This document shows positions 1 to 8,665 of a stretch of 47,546 nucleotides of DNA, piece by piece (position 1 is the first letter of the stretch; each line of letters starts with the position of its first letter). The DNA is from Myxococcota bacterium. GTDB taxonomy: Bacteria > Myxococcota_A > UBA796. The position numbers and the translations under genes were made by a program. The notes under the pieces were generated by a model. The model was given only the letters and a program-made list of their open reading frames with translations, made no database searches and had not been told where the DNA came from. The stretch lies in contig JAQXDW010000090.1 in NCBI GenBank assembly GCA_029251165.1, positions 1 through 47,546 of the forward strand. Direction: 5' to 3'.

Positions 1-2
1 GG

Positions 3-206
3 CTCCTTGCTGAGCGTCTCGAGACCACCGGCAATGCCCGCCTAAACAACATCCCGCTCGATCCCCCTGAGAACTGCCGCTTCGTTATGCGCTACGAGCA
101 CAAGCCACACGGCGAGCTGTGCGTGAAGGTTGAGCTCGTCTGGTTCCCCGAGAACGGCGGCGCTGGAGTGAGCCAGTCCTCGTTCGACATCTCGAGCGCC
201 GAGTAG
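3..206 (+). CDS. 3' end of a hypothetical protein gene cut by the window edge
   Basis: An open frame runs from the first bases of the window to a TAG at 204-206, giving 67 codons with no start inside the window. The visible C-terminus has two cysteines and ends in the residues DISSAE. I do not recognise the family. The frame has ordinary composition, and the opposite-strand frames over it are arginine-rich shadows. The next gene starts 54 bases downstream on the same strand, so the two could be cotranscribed. The upstream part of the gene would be needed to name it. Confidence 0.6.
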   Translation, partial: LLAERLETTGNARLNNIPLDPPENCRFVMRYEHKPHGELCVKVELVWFPENGGAGVSQSSFDISSAE

Positions 207-259
207 AAGAACCGCTGCGCGGTCGCGACCGCCACTCCCGGCTCAAGGCCAAGGCGACC

Positions 260-1870
260 ATGACTGAAAGACAAGACCTTCCTTCGCAGATCACACGGTT
301 TCTCGAAGAGAACCACATCGGTCGCACCGAGCTCTCATGCATGGTCAACGACCTCGTCGCCGATCCGAGCGAGCGCGCCCTCACATCCCGCACCTTCGAT
401 GCGCTCACCTCGGGCGTCGAGCCTACGACCGCCGGACTGCATGCGCTGACGAATGTTCTCCAAGACGCGATGGGCTTCGAAGTAGACGTCTCCAAGATCG
501 ATCGCCTCGACCGCAAGGTGCTCGGGGTGATCGCTCAGGGCGTGGGCGGAGTGCTCTGCCTCTCCGCCATCTACATCGTCCTCGGGGGGGTCGCGGCCGG
601 CGAGGCCACCCTCACGGCCCTCTACGACGCGCCGGTCGCGCTGACCTATGTCCTCCTCGTGCTGGCCCTGCTGCTGCTCGCGAGCCTCGAGGGCACCCAG
701 ATCGCCATCGTTGCCCTCACCGACAAGAAGGTCTCCGCGTTTCGGCCCGCCTACCCGCGCGGCGTCGAGGCGGCTCGGCTGGTGCAGAGCCGTGAGGCGG
801 TCCAGCGCTACCTCGCAGGCCGCCAGTTCTTCGTGATCTTCGTCGTGTTCGTGATTGCGCAGGTCACCTCTTTTCCAACGATGTCGACCTTCCCGTTCAC
901 CGACATCTCGATTGATTCCGCTCCCGCATTCATCACGCTGCTGGGCTTTCGTCTCGGCCTCTTCGGCGCACTCTTTGTGCTGTGGATTGGCCAGCTTGTT
1001 CCCCAGTTCGTCGCCAATAAAGATCCCCTCTACTTCCTGAATCTGCCCGGTATGAAGGCCGTGATCCAGCTGTGCATGGCGCTCGAGTCTGTGGGGCCGA
1101 CCCGCCCCGCCGACTGGCTGAGCGGGCTGGTGCGCCGCGAGCTGTCCGTGCCCACCGCGCGCGTCGTGAAGCATCGAGAGCTGGTGCAGGATGTCTTTGG
1201 CTACGAGGTCATCGCCCAGCGGTACTGCTGGGACCTGCACAGCGCCCAGCAGTGGGACTTCGAGTACATAAATGTGTACGGCATCCAGACCGACGGGATC
1301 ACCCGACTGAGCGAGCGCGCGCTGCGCTTCTTTGGTCAGCTCGAGCAGGCACAGTTCACGAACGTGCTGGTCAATGGCGACGGCCAGCGGTCTGCTCTTG
1401 TCGGCAGCCTGGGAATGGAGGCCTCCAGAGACGAGGACGGCTGGACCCTGTTCGCTCAGCGCATCACCAGCGAGGACACCTTCCGGACCGGCGATGTCGT
1501 GCAGAGCACCTACACCCTCTCGGGCAGCGGCCTCGTAGATCGGGGCTACCTGATGGTCACCAAGCCGACCAAGAGCGTCTCGTTCATGGTGCGACTCGAC
1601 CCGACCATGACCGACTGTCCAGGGCTCACGGTGAACATCTACCAGTATGACGATCTCACCGAGCAGGCGCGACACATCGACACGCGACACATCGAGCCCA
1701 CCCTGGATGGTACGCAGCGTATCCTGACCTTCACGGACCTCTTTCCACGCCTGATACGTACTATGAGCTGGAGTGGGGTCTCGTGTCCGCTGAGGTCGTC
1801 GAGTCGCCGGCCGCGATCTCGATCACCTGAGCCCGTCCGGCTCGCGCGCCCCCGCTGCCTCATCGTGTAG
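260..1870 (+). CDS. Silicon-transporter-like (SIT-L-like) membrane protein with a soluble C-terminal domain; 3' end frameshifted
   Basis: A multi-domain membrane protein. Residues 1-80 look soluble and helical. About five hydrophobic segments follow, near 88-112, 124-152, 187-206, 222-251 and 265-280. The C-terminal part (about 300-515) is soluble and beta-rich. The membrane part carries EGTQ at 144-147, GRQ at 187-189 followed by a Val/Phe-rich helix, and a later GQL..Q segment near 244-249. From memory, eukaryotic SIT and five-helix SIT-L proteins have EGxQ and GRQ motifs about 43 residues apart, as here. The extra N- and C-terminal domains are unlike those proteins. Transport of silicic acid is inference only. 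The last 40 residues of the frame are Arg/Ser/Pro-rich and unnatural. One missing base near 1745-1747 would restore a sensible ending (PDTYYELEWG...) that stops at TGA 1828-1830, giving 523 residues. Confidence 0.7.
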   Translation: MTERQDLPSQITRFLEENHIGRTELSCMVNDLVADPSERALTSRTFDALTSGVEPTTAGLHALTNVLQDAMGFEVDVSKIDRLDRKVLGVIAQGVGGVLCLSAIYIVLGGVAAGEATLTALYDAPVALTYVLLVLALLLLASLEGTQIAIVALTDKKVSAFRPAYPRGVEAARLVQSREAVQRYLAGRQFFVIFVVFVIAQVTSFPTMSTFPFTDISIDSAPAFITLLGFRLGLFGALFVLWIGQLVPQFVANKDPLYFLNLPGMKAVIQLCMALESVGPTRPADWLSGLVRRELSVPTARVVKHRELVQDVFGYEVIAQRYCWDLHSAQQWDFEYINVYGIQTDGITRLSERALRFFGQLEQAQFTNVLVNGDGQRSALVGSLGMEASRDEDGWTLFAQRITSEDTFRTGDVVQSTYTLSGSGLVDRGYLMVTKPTKSVSFMVRLDPTMTDCPGLTVNIYQYDDLTEQARHIDTRHIEPTLDGTQRILTFTDLFPRLIRTMSWSGVSCPLRSSSRRPRSRSPEPVRLARPRCLIV

Positions 1871-2120
1871 GCGGGCGGCGCCTTGGAGTCACAGCCTCTC
1901 GGGGATGGTGATGGCTGAAGCGATGGTTATCGTCTGCCCACAGAAACAGGTAAAGTCCATCACGGTTTGGGCGGTGTGCCGAGCAGGGCGACCTTCACGG
2001 ATCACACACATGAAAGGATCACCGCTGATGTTGAGCCGCCGCCATGGTCACGAGAGCGCCGACATCCCATCGCGCTCTCGTCACAAAAGGCTGCCACGAG
2101 CCGGTCATCTCGGGGCTGGG

Positions 2121-3665
2121 GTGAGGGCTCCCCGCGTGGGGTTCCTGCTGCTGCTTGTCGCAGCGATGTCGTGCAAGCCTGAGCTGACGGAGTCTCCGCC
2201 GCAGCTGGAGCCGTTTGGATTCGTTTCTGCACTTCGGATACCGGAGACGGTGGTCCTCACCCATCCCGCTCCCGACACGCTCCAGACCATCAGCATCTCC
2301 ATCTATCCCGCCGATGCTGCACCCACTGAGGGACGCCGCTACCGCTTTGAGCGAAGCGAGTCACATCCGTTCTTTGTCGAGGACAGTGCCGGGTATGGAC
2401 TCTTGTACCTCCCGTTTAATCCTGCGAACACTGAGATGACCGTCGACATCTCCAGCACAGGGCGTGACGGAGGCTCCTCAAGCGAGCACCACGGCTTGAT
2501 CACGGGGTACAACGAGGAGCTGGTTCACCTCCAGGTGGCTGCGGATGAGCAACGCACAGAGTCCTGTGGAGATGCCGCCAGCATCTGGTTTCTGCCCTAC
2601 AATTATAAGTTTGCGGTCGCGGTGGATGACTGCACTCAGCGCGTTGTTGCATCCTATAAAATTGGCTTTGGAGAAATGAGCAGCCTGGATCAAGTCTTTG
2701 GTGCAGACATCTTGACCGAGCAGCATCAGCAGCGCGTTCAGATCTTTACAGGAAGGCTGCAGCCGGGCTCAGGCAGCACCGTCATGAGCCTCTCGCCCAG
2801 CGGCGAGACCATCGCAGAGAACGACTTCGTCAACAGCAACTACACGCATTCCATTGCGAACCTTAATCAAGGGTTTATTGGGTTTCGGACCCGACTGGTT
2901 GATGACCCTGAGGAGGCTTACTCCAACGAGATTGTCTATGTAGACACACGCGGAGAGGAGCAGCCGCTCTTTGACCTTCAGGACCTTGACAGCTTGTCCG
3001 ATTTCACGGTCAACAGCGACACCGGCTTCCTGTACTATGCCAACAGCCTCCAGTGTCTGAGTAATGCAGAGTCGTCGGGCGGCGAAGAGGTGATTCCGGG
3101 CTCACGCCTCTGGTTCTCCAGCGACAGTGTCTTTCGATGCTCGATGACAACAGGGGAGGGGTACGTGCTGGTGTTTGACTTTGACGAAGAGACGCTACAG
3201 TCCAGCCTGTTGTTTTCTCTCTACCTCCCTGAAGGCTCTGCACCCCACAGCGTCCTCTGCCTCGGGGACAAGGCAGAGACCAATGAGCCGGTTTGCTATG
3301 TGTATGCCCGCCATGACGGAACCAAGGGGACAGGAGAGCCCGCGGCAGTGCTTCGCATAGAAGCCGGAACGTGTGAGGCGGATGGTGGGCACTGTGACCT
3401 AAGCTATGATGACCTTGATATGCAGTTTATCCAGGGAAGCTCCAGGATCTACGGGAAGCTTCTGACCGACCAGGAGGGCTTCCTGTACACCGTGAGCACA
3501 GACGGCACCCTTGAGCGGCATCAGCTCACTTCTGGTGCTGGGGACGAGTTCATGATCGCCCTGGGTGCGCTGACCCTCTTCACAGAGAGCACCGAGCAGC
3601 CGTTTCTTGAGATCGGAATGGGCACACGGTTCTCTCCCAGAGAGGTCGTTCCCGGGCTGCAGTGA
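2121..3665 (+). CDS. Hypothetical lipoprotein, possibly beta-propeller
   Basis: I start this gene at GTG 2121, because the next 18 codons form a clean lipoprotein signal: Arg-rich n-region, Leu-rich core and lipobox AMSC with Cys18. The frame is open upstream to 1905, but that part is Arg/His-rich and non-coding in style. The mature 497 residues are acidic, with repeated short beta-strand-like blocks and several cysteines (for example near LQCL and FRCSM), which would fit a disulfide-bonded propeller outside the cytoplasm. No family is recognised. GC is somewhat lower than in flanking genes. It converges with the next gene, and a hairpin lies exactly at its stop codon. Confidence 0.75.
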   Translation: MRAPRVGFLLLLVAAMSCKPELTESPPQLEPFGFVSALRIPETVVLTHPAPDTLQTISISIYPADAAPTEGRRYRFERSESHPFFVEDSAGYGLLYLPFNPANTEMTVDISSTGRDGGSSSEHHGLITGYNEELVHLQVAADEQRTESCGDAASIWFLPYNYKFAVAVDDCTQRVVASYKIGFGEMSSLDQVFGADILTEQHQQRVQIFTGRLQPGSGSTVMSLSPSGETIAENDFVNSNYTHSIANLNQGFIGFRTRLVDDPEEAYSNEIVYVDTRGEEQPLFDLQDLDSLSDFTVNSDTGFLYYANSLQCLSNAESSGGEEVIPGSRLWFSSDSVFRCSMTTGEGYVLVFDFDEETLQSSLLFSLYLPEGSAPHSVLCLGDKAETNEPVCYVYARHDGTKGTGEPAAVLRIEAGTCEADGGHCDLSYDDLDMQFIQGSSRIYGKLLTDQEGFLYTVSTDGTLERHQLTSGAGDEFMIALGALTLFTESTEQPFLEIGMGTRFSPREVVPGLQ

Positions 3666-3683
3666 GCACCCTCATCGGTGCTC
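3664..3683. terminator. Hairpin between convergent genes
   Basis: GAGCACC (3664-3670) and GGTGCTC (3677-3683) form a perfect 7-bp stem with a 6-base loop, starting within the stop codon of the upstream gene. It lies between two convergent genes. No T-run follows, so it is only a possible bidirectional terminator. Confidence 0.45.
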
Positions 3684-3720
3684 CTGCACGAACGCTGGGG
3701 ATTGCTCAGTGCTCAGCTCC

Positions 3721-6705
3721 TCAGTGCGGGCACTCCGTCGCAGTCCAGTTCGTTCCCTCAGACTCCTGCATCTCCCGGATAAAGGTGAGCTTCGCATCGA
3801 TGTCGTTGTAGAAGTTCCCCTGCGTCACCTGCGCCTGAGGCATCTGCGTGGGGGCGTCGCACATCAGGAAGTCGAGGTAGCTGCCCATGCCCATCACCTC
3901 CATCGTCTCCGTGAAGTCCAGGCTGCTGTTGAAGCTGAGGTGACAGCTTCGGCAGTACGGCTGCACGATGTCGCTGTAGAACGCCTCCGAGTCCACGCTG
4001 GGATTCGTGGGGTGTGTGGCCCAGCCCGGCGGCATCCACTCGGTGTCCTGGATGCCGGTTCCATCGGCGTACCAGCCCGTGATCATGTCGTGGACGTCTG
4101 TGCTGATGTTGGTCTCAAACAGCACCTCGTTGAGGGTCTTGAATGCCGCCTGCTGGCTGGAGAGGTTGTAGCCCGGGGTGTAGCCGAAGGTCTCCACGGA
4201 GAAGGGGATGAAGCGCGGCGCCCGCCCGAAGGCGTCGGCCATGCGGCCATCGTCGGGGTAGACCAGGCTGGAGCCGGACACGGTGAGCTGAGACTCCGCG
4301 GCGGGCTCACCACCATGGCAGTTGGTGCAGAGATCGGGCATGGCCTTGACGCCGAAGTCATCCAGCGGAAGCTCTCCGATTCGGGCGCCGCTGCTGTCGA
4401 AGGCAAAGAACCGGGTGTAGTGGGCACCACCGTTCACGGGATGGGGGCGGAATTCCATGGCCACCGTGGCCACCACCCCGAGCCCAGCCGCTGCCGCACC
4501 GACGGTGAGGTAGTTGGTGGTGTACATGGCGATGATGGGATCCTCACCCGTCTGGTTGGGATCCCAGTCGCTCCACTCCCACATGTGCATCTCTCGGCCA
4601 AACCCGAGGTCGCCGTCGTTGCCGTAGATGGCGAAGGCGTCGTCGCCGCCGCTGCGGCGGGGGTCGAAGTTGCCGTTGGTGTCGTACTTGTCGGGCCAGG
4701 ACAGCGAGCTGACCCAGTCCTCAAACGTGGTGGCTTCGCCGAGGGGATCGATGGCGTCGTAGTACGCTTCTGCCACATCTCCGCCGTCAAAGCCGGTCGG
4801 AAGCTGTGCTTCCTCCACCAGCTTGCGGGTGAGGTACTCCCCTGCTGGCTGAGCGGTGGGCAGGGTCACGTCGGTGCATCTCTGATACGGAACGGGCTCG
4901 GGCCAGGTGCTGAGGCTGTTCAGGAGGCTGGAGGGCACGACGACCTGCTCGACGATGTTGAAATTGCCGTCATGCAGCCACAGCTCCGTGGAGGTGCTGA
5001 GCGAGCCCGGGCCGATGATGGTGACCGGTCCCGATATCGGAACCAAGAAGGCGGCCTTGTTGGTGATCATGCTGAGGTGAGGGGTGCCCTTGACCATGTG
5101 ATCGGCGATGTAGACTCGGATGCAGCCGAATTCCTGTGCGAGATCCGCGACCACAAACAGGGCATTGGCGAGCCCGCTCGCCGGCACCACGGCGTAGTCC
5201 CCGCTCATCGGATGGTCCGCTCCCTCGTCTTCCCAGGAGCCATCATCGGAGGTGAGGCTGAGCAGCCGAACCTGCTCGCGACCCGTCACGTCATCGGCGT
5301 CGAGCAGAACCTGGAGGCTGGCCTTGTCGCTGCTGATCTGGAGTTCCTTGCCGTCGGCGTCCACGAGCGAGAGCGCCACGGCCTTGAGGGGCTCCGCGAG
5401 GCTGGTGCCCTCCTTGCCGTAGGCGACGGGCTCGCCGGGCAGGCCGCTCTCCATGTCGATGAGGGCGTAGCTGAGCGAGACCTCGCCGGTGACCTCCTTG
5501 CCCGACGCATCGACGATGGCGCCCTCGGGGATGGTGAGCTGGATCTCTTTTCCAGCGGTGACCAGCTCGGTACCAGACTCCGCCTTGAAGGTCACGGTCT
5601 CGTCCCAGTCCGGCATGTCGGGGTTCACCAGGGTGCTGTCGCCGTGGGCATAGACCACATGGGACCAGCGCATGCCGCGTCGGTTGAACGACACCGCGCA
5701 CCGTGCTGCTGAGGTCTTCACCACCGCCTCCCACCTGCCAGACTCATCCACCTCAACGGAGGTGCCGTCACACAGGCCCACGCTTGAGCCGGGCTCCAGC
5801 TCGCCGTAGAGGTAGACGCTCTCGCTGTCCTGGAGCTGAACCGGGGCCATCGCAACGCCACCGCGTCCGTCGCTGGCCATGACCGTGCCCATGTTGTCGG
5901 CGCTCCAGGTGGTGGTGATGGTGATGTCATCGCCGTCTGGATCCTCAACCACTCCCTCCGTGCTCACCGTCAGGCTCTCCCCGACCCGGAAGTAGTCAGT
6001 GCCGTTGAAGATGACGGGGGGGCCGGTAAACCGGGGGGCAGAATTCTCGATGGTGAGCGAGAGGGGCTGCGAATCGGTTGGCGCCTCGGCAGACATCGAC
6101 GTGCCCTCGACCTTCACCGTCACAGTGCCGCTGCCCTGGAGGGCAAACCAGCCGCTGATGTTGGTGATGCCCGTGCCTGAGGTGGCCCCGGTGCTGTCTT
6201 GCAGAGACACGATCACATCCTGGCTCACCAGTCCACGGTGGACCAGCCCGGCCCCGTCGGTGTCGCTGACATGACCGAGCACGAGCCCGTCGAAGTCCGC
6301 CGGATTGAGCTGATACTGGTCGTTGGTGTCGACGCCGCCCACGCGAATGTCTTCACAGACCGTACCCTCACCAGCGAGAAGGCCAAAGCACAGCTGGGAC
6401 TCGCGCTCGTCCACGTCGATCTGGAACTCCCCCCAGACATTGCTGCGCACCACGTCGTCGGGGTTCTCGCTGGCCCACACCCGAGCCGAGGCCACGTTGA
6501 AGTTCCCCTCCAGAACAACCACGCCCGAGACGCCCATCATGACCACTGGTGGAGGAGGGGTGCCTGTGTCGTCTTGACCGGTCGCCGTGTCGTCGCCCGT
6601 GGTCACCGTGTCGGTGTCATCGGTGCTGGTCGTCGCTGTGGTGTCCTTGTCGCCGCATGCGAGCAGGGTGAGCGACAGGGGCAGGATGAGGGGAAGGCGA
6701 GGCAT
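3721..6705 (-). CDS. Large multidomain lipoprotein with two CxxCH haem-c-type motifs
   Basis: 994 residues. A GGAG ribosome site precedes the ATG. The signal peptide ends in lipobox LLAC (Cys17), followed by an Asp/Thr linker to about residue 50. Next comes a beta-rich region of probable Ig/carboxypeptidase-regulatory-like domains (about 55-450), including a segment reading LTIPEGAIV that resembles ZU5/FAM171-type domains. The C-terminal part carries CTNCH at 793-797 and CRSCH at 918-922, the attachment motif for haem c. In related lipoproteins such motifs occur in cytochrome-like domains. Whether haem is really bound cannot be told, since distal Met or His ligands are not obvious. The role may be surface electron transfer or redox binding; that is inference. 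Transcribed alone, convergent with the preceding lipoprotein gene. Confidence 0.85.
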   Translation of the reverse strand: MPRLPLILPLSLTLLACGDKDTTATTSTDDTDTVTTGDDTATGQDDTGTPPPPVVMMGVSGVVVLEGNFNVASARVWASENPDDVVRSNVWGEFQIDVDERESQLCFGLLAGEGTVCEDIRVGGVDTNDQYQLNPADFDGLVLGHVSDTDGAGLVHRGLVSQDVIVSLQDSTGATSGTGITNISGWFALQGSGTVTVKVEGTSMSAEAPTDSQPLSLTIENSAPRFTGPPVIFNGTDYFRVGESLTVSTEGVVEDPDGDDITITTTWSADNMGTVMASDGRGGVAMAPVQLQDSESVYLYGELEPGSSVGLCDGTSVEVDESGRWEAVVKTSAARCAVSFNRRGMRWSHVVYAHGDSTLVNPDMPDWDETVTFKAESGTELVTAGKEIQLTIPEGAIVDASGKEVTGEVSLSYALIDMESGLPGEPVAYGKEGTSLAEPLKAVALSLVDADGKELQISSDKASLQVLLDADDVTGREQVRLLSLTSDDGSWEDEGADHPMSGDYAVVPASGLANALFVVADLAQEFGCIRVYIADHMVKGTPHLSMITNKAAFLVPISGPVTIIGPGSLSTSTELWLHDGNFNIVEQVVVPSSLLNSLSTWPEPVPYQRCTDVTLPTAQPAGEYLTRKLVEEAQLPTGFDGGDVAEAYYDAIDPLGEATTFEDWVSSLSWPDKYDTNGNFDPRRSGGDDAFAIYGNDGDLGFGREMHMWEWSDWDPNQTGEDPIIAMYTTNYLTVGAAAAGLGVVATVAMEFRPHPVNGGAHYTRFFAFDSSGARIGELPLDDFGVKAMPDLCTNCHGGEPAAESQLTVSGSSLVYPDDGRMADAFGRAPRFIPFSVETFGYTPGYNLSSQQAAFKTLNEVLFETNISTDVHDMITGWYADGTGIQDTEWMPPGWATHPTNPSVDSEAFYSDIVQPYCRSCHLSFNSSLDFTETMEVMGMGSYLDFLMCDAPTQMPQAQVTQGNFYNDIDAKLTFIREMQESEGTNWTATECPH

Positions 6706-7666
6706 GTGATCTCCAAGGGCGGGGCTCAGGCTTACTCAGGTCCTCGTCTCAGGGCATCCTTCACCGTTCCTACGTTTTCTTCAGAGCGACAAATCAACCG
6801 TGAATTTGGAGTTTAAATTAAACAAGACAGGCCCGCAGGGTGGCGGATATCCGTACACGTCGTCGAGCCGTGATCACGCGTGCGCCGTGGTCCTGGGCGG
6901 CATCGACTTCGATGGCGGGACGGTCTGGAGTGGAGCCTACGTTGTGTCTGCGGTTTGGTGAATCTCGACGGCGACGAGGTTCACGTCGTCAGGAATGGAT
7001 GCCACCGCCGCCCGGCTGTTCTTCGACCCCGTGGTGCCTTGGTGGCGGCGGAAGATCACGCGGAAGACGGCACAGCCGATCTCCACCAGTGCTCCACGAT
7101 GCCCCCACCCCGCTCTCTCCGCTGGGCCTCTCCTCCCGAGGTCCGCCTCGGACACGTCGCGCAGGTTGCAGCGTGGCTCCGTACCCGGTGTGTGGGTCGA
7201 GCCGGGTTGATCGTGCTGGTGCCTGAGTCTCTCGGTGCTCAGCGAGGGCTGATGCGAACGGATCGGATGGTGAGTGTGCTCACCCTAGCTCAGGGCCGCC
7301 ATCAATCATCCCAGATCTCACCAGCGGACTGCAGCGACACTCTCTCTCGGACCCGACGGACTGGAGTGTGTCACCAGAGAGGAGCTGGCGCCTCTTCTCG
7401 GTCCGCTGGTGGATCTCCTTGTTGGCTGAACTGGCCTGCCGATCGGCTTCGCCCTCCGGGTCGACTACTCCTGTACTCTCGTGCGCTTTGGGATATGTGA
7501 ACGGGGTACCTGTGGACCCCGTACAGAGGCCCGGAATGCTGAGGGTTGCTCTCGAACGAGTGCATGACCGTGGGGCGCGGTGGCGTAGCACAGCAGAGAC
7601 AATATTGTGATCTGTTAATGGTTTATAGATTGCTTTAATCCTATCTTTTTCAGAGATCTTGGTAAG
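6706..7666. other. Intergenic region, 960 bases, mostly without a recognisable gene
   Basis: ORFs here are Arg/Pro/Ser-rich and overlap in several frames, as expected for non-coding GC-rich DNA. The last 70 bases before 7667 are clearly AT-rich and probably hold the promoter of the next gene, though I see no good -35/-10 pair. A possible gene remnant on the minus strand is listed separately. Confidence 0.5.
6937..7080 (-). pseudogene. Possible remnant of an extracellular galactose-binding-like domain
   Basis: On the minus strand, a frame ending with TAG at 6937-6939 contains the string NLVAVEIHQ followed by a short tail. Secreted bacterial proteins with lamin-tail, metallophosphatase or CotH-type domains often contain a GxNVxAVEVHQ motif near the end of a beta-sandwich domain. 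Upstream sequence in the same frame does not look like the rest of such a domain, and the conserved follow-on (SSDLxF) is absent. If real it is a short decayed piece. A chance match is possible. Confidence 0.25.
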
Positions 7667-8545
7667 ATGCGGCCTACCACAATCACCGGTCATCTTGTCC
7701 GCTTTCGCGAGACATGGAACCCCGTTCATGCCTTCCGCGCCACTCGGCTCATCGTTGAGGGGGGACGTGTGCCTGAGCTGATGTATGGCGCCTGGTGTTT
7801 AGCGCTGCTGCCCCCATCTACGGTGGTCCCGCGCGCCGTCGAGCACCTCGTGCGGCAGGTGGAAGACAACCTCTCCGAGTACCTTCGGCAGTTCCTGTCC
7901 ACCGCCCAGCTTGCTGCTCTCTATGGTGACCGCTACGCCATCTCCGACCTGCCCTCAGGCTTCGAAGGAACCCGCACTGAGAGCGTGATCGAGCGGGATG
8001 GTCTTCTCCTCGTGGGGGAGTACGGAGACCAGCAGTCGCGGATCGCCATCGTGTCAGCAAGTGACTGCCATATCGAGCCCCACTACCTGACCGATGCCGG
8101 CGTTCGACACATCCATGCAATGCATGCTCACCCCGACGACCCACAGGGGATCATCGTGACGACGGGTGATCGGTCAAAGCGCCTCGACCACTGGACCTTA
8201 GACGGTCACCGGCTGTGCTTCGAGTCACGACTGCGCAAGCACTTCGCTGGGCACACTGCGCTGGCAGCCCTCAACGGGCAGCTCTACGGGGGAACAGACT
8301 TCAGCTCGAGGCCAAACTACATCGAGCGCTTGGACGGGAAGACGTTTCCCTTTCCCCGGCCGGCCTACACCAAGTTTGCCCGGAGCTTCCACACTGCCGA
8401 AGGGCGCTGGCTGCTCGCAATCAGCAGCGAGCTCGACGACCTCGGAAACCACAACGTGCTGTCGATCTTCGACACTGTGAACCAGCAGTTCGTCTACTGC
8501 GGTCTCCTCCCCGCGCTCAAGGCCCCGCCGCCTGTCCACTCGTGA
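7667..8545 (+). CDS. Hypothetical beta-propeller-like protein
   Basis: 292 residues with no signal peptide visible from the ATG at 7667. The middle contains RHIHAMHAHP followed by VTTGD, a pattern seen in propeller proteins such as BNR/sialidase-like repeats. A second blade-like block reads GGTDFSSRPNYIERLDG, and a third contains a Phe-His-Thr stretch. The N-terminal 90 residues are more helical and do not resemble the propeller. I do not know the substrate or role. An AT-rich stretch precedes the gene, and the ribosome site is weak. It converges with the GMC oxidoreductase gene. Confidence 0.75.
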   Translation: MRPTTITGHLVRFRETWNPVHAFRATRLIVEGGRVPELMYGAWCLALLPPSTVVPRAVEHLVRQVEDNLSEYLRQFLSTAQLAALYGDRYAISDLPSGFEGTRTESVIERDGLLLVGEYGDQQSRIAIVSASDCHIEPHYLTDAGVRHIHAMHAHPDDPQGIIVTTGDRSKRLDHWTLDGHRLCFESRLRKHFAGHTALAALNGQLYGGTDFSSRPNYIERLDGKTFPFPRPAYTKFARSFHTAEGRWLLAISSELDDLGNHNVLSIFDTVNQQFVYCGLLPALKAPPPVHS

Positions 8546-8665
8546 GCACGGGGGGAGTGGAGCCGCCTCTGGATCACGCTTGGGTGGGCGCACGTGTCCA
8601 CCCCGCACGGCTCGGGTGTCTGCGCAGCGACCACGCCGTCCTGAGTGGTGCCCATCCTGGAGTGT

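Noticed and set aside
335..1690. Long minus-strand open frame opposite the SIT-like gene
   Set aside because: His/Gly/Asp/Arg-rich with no domain, an antisense shadow of a GC-rich gene; the plus strand has motifs and membrane helices.
3607..5712. 701-codon plus-strand frame opposite the haem-motif lipoprotein
   Set aside because: Val/His/Gly/Arg-biased without motifs; the opposite strand has signal peptide, ribosome site and CxxCH motifs.
6880..7500. 206-codon plus-strand frame in the intergenic gap
   Set aside because: Arg/Cys/Pro-biased, overlapping other frames, no motif.
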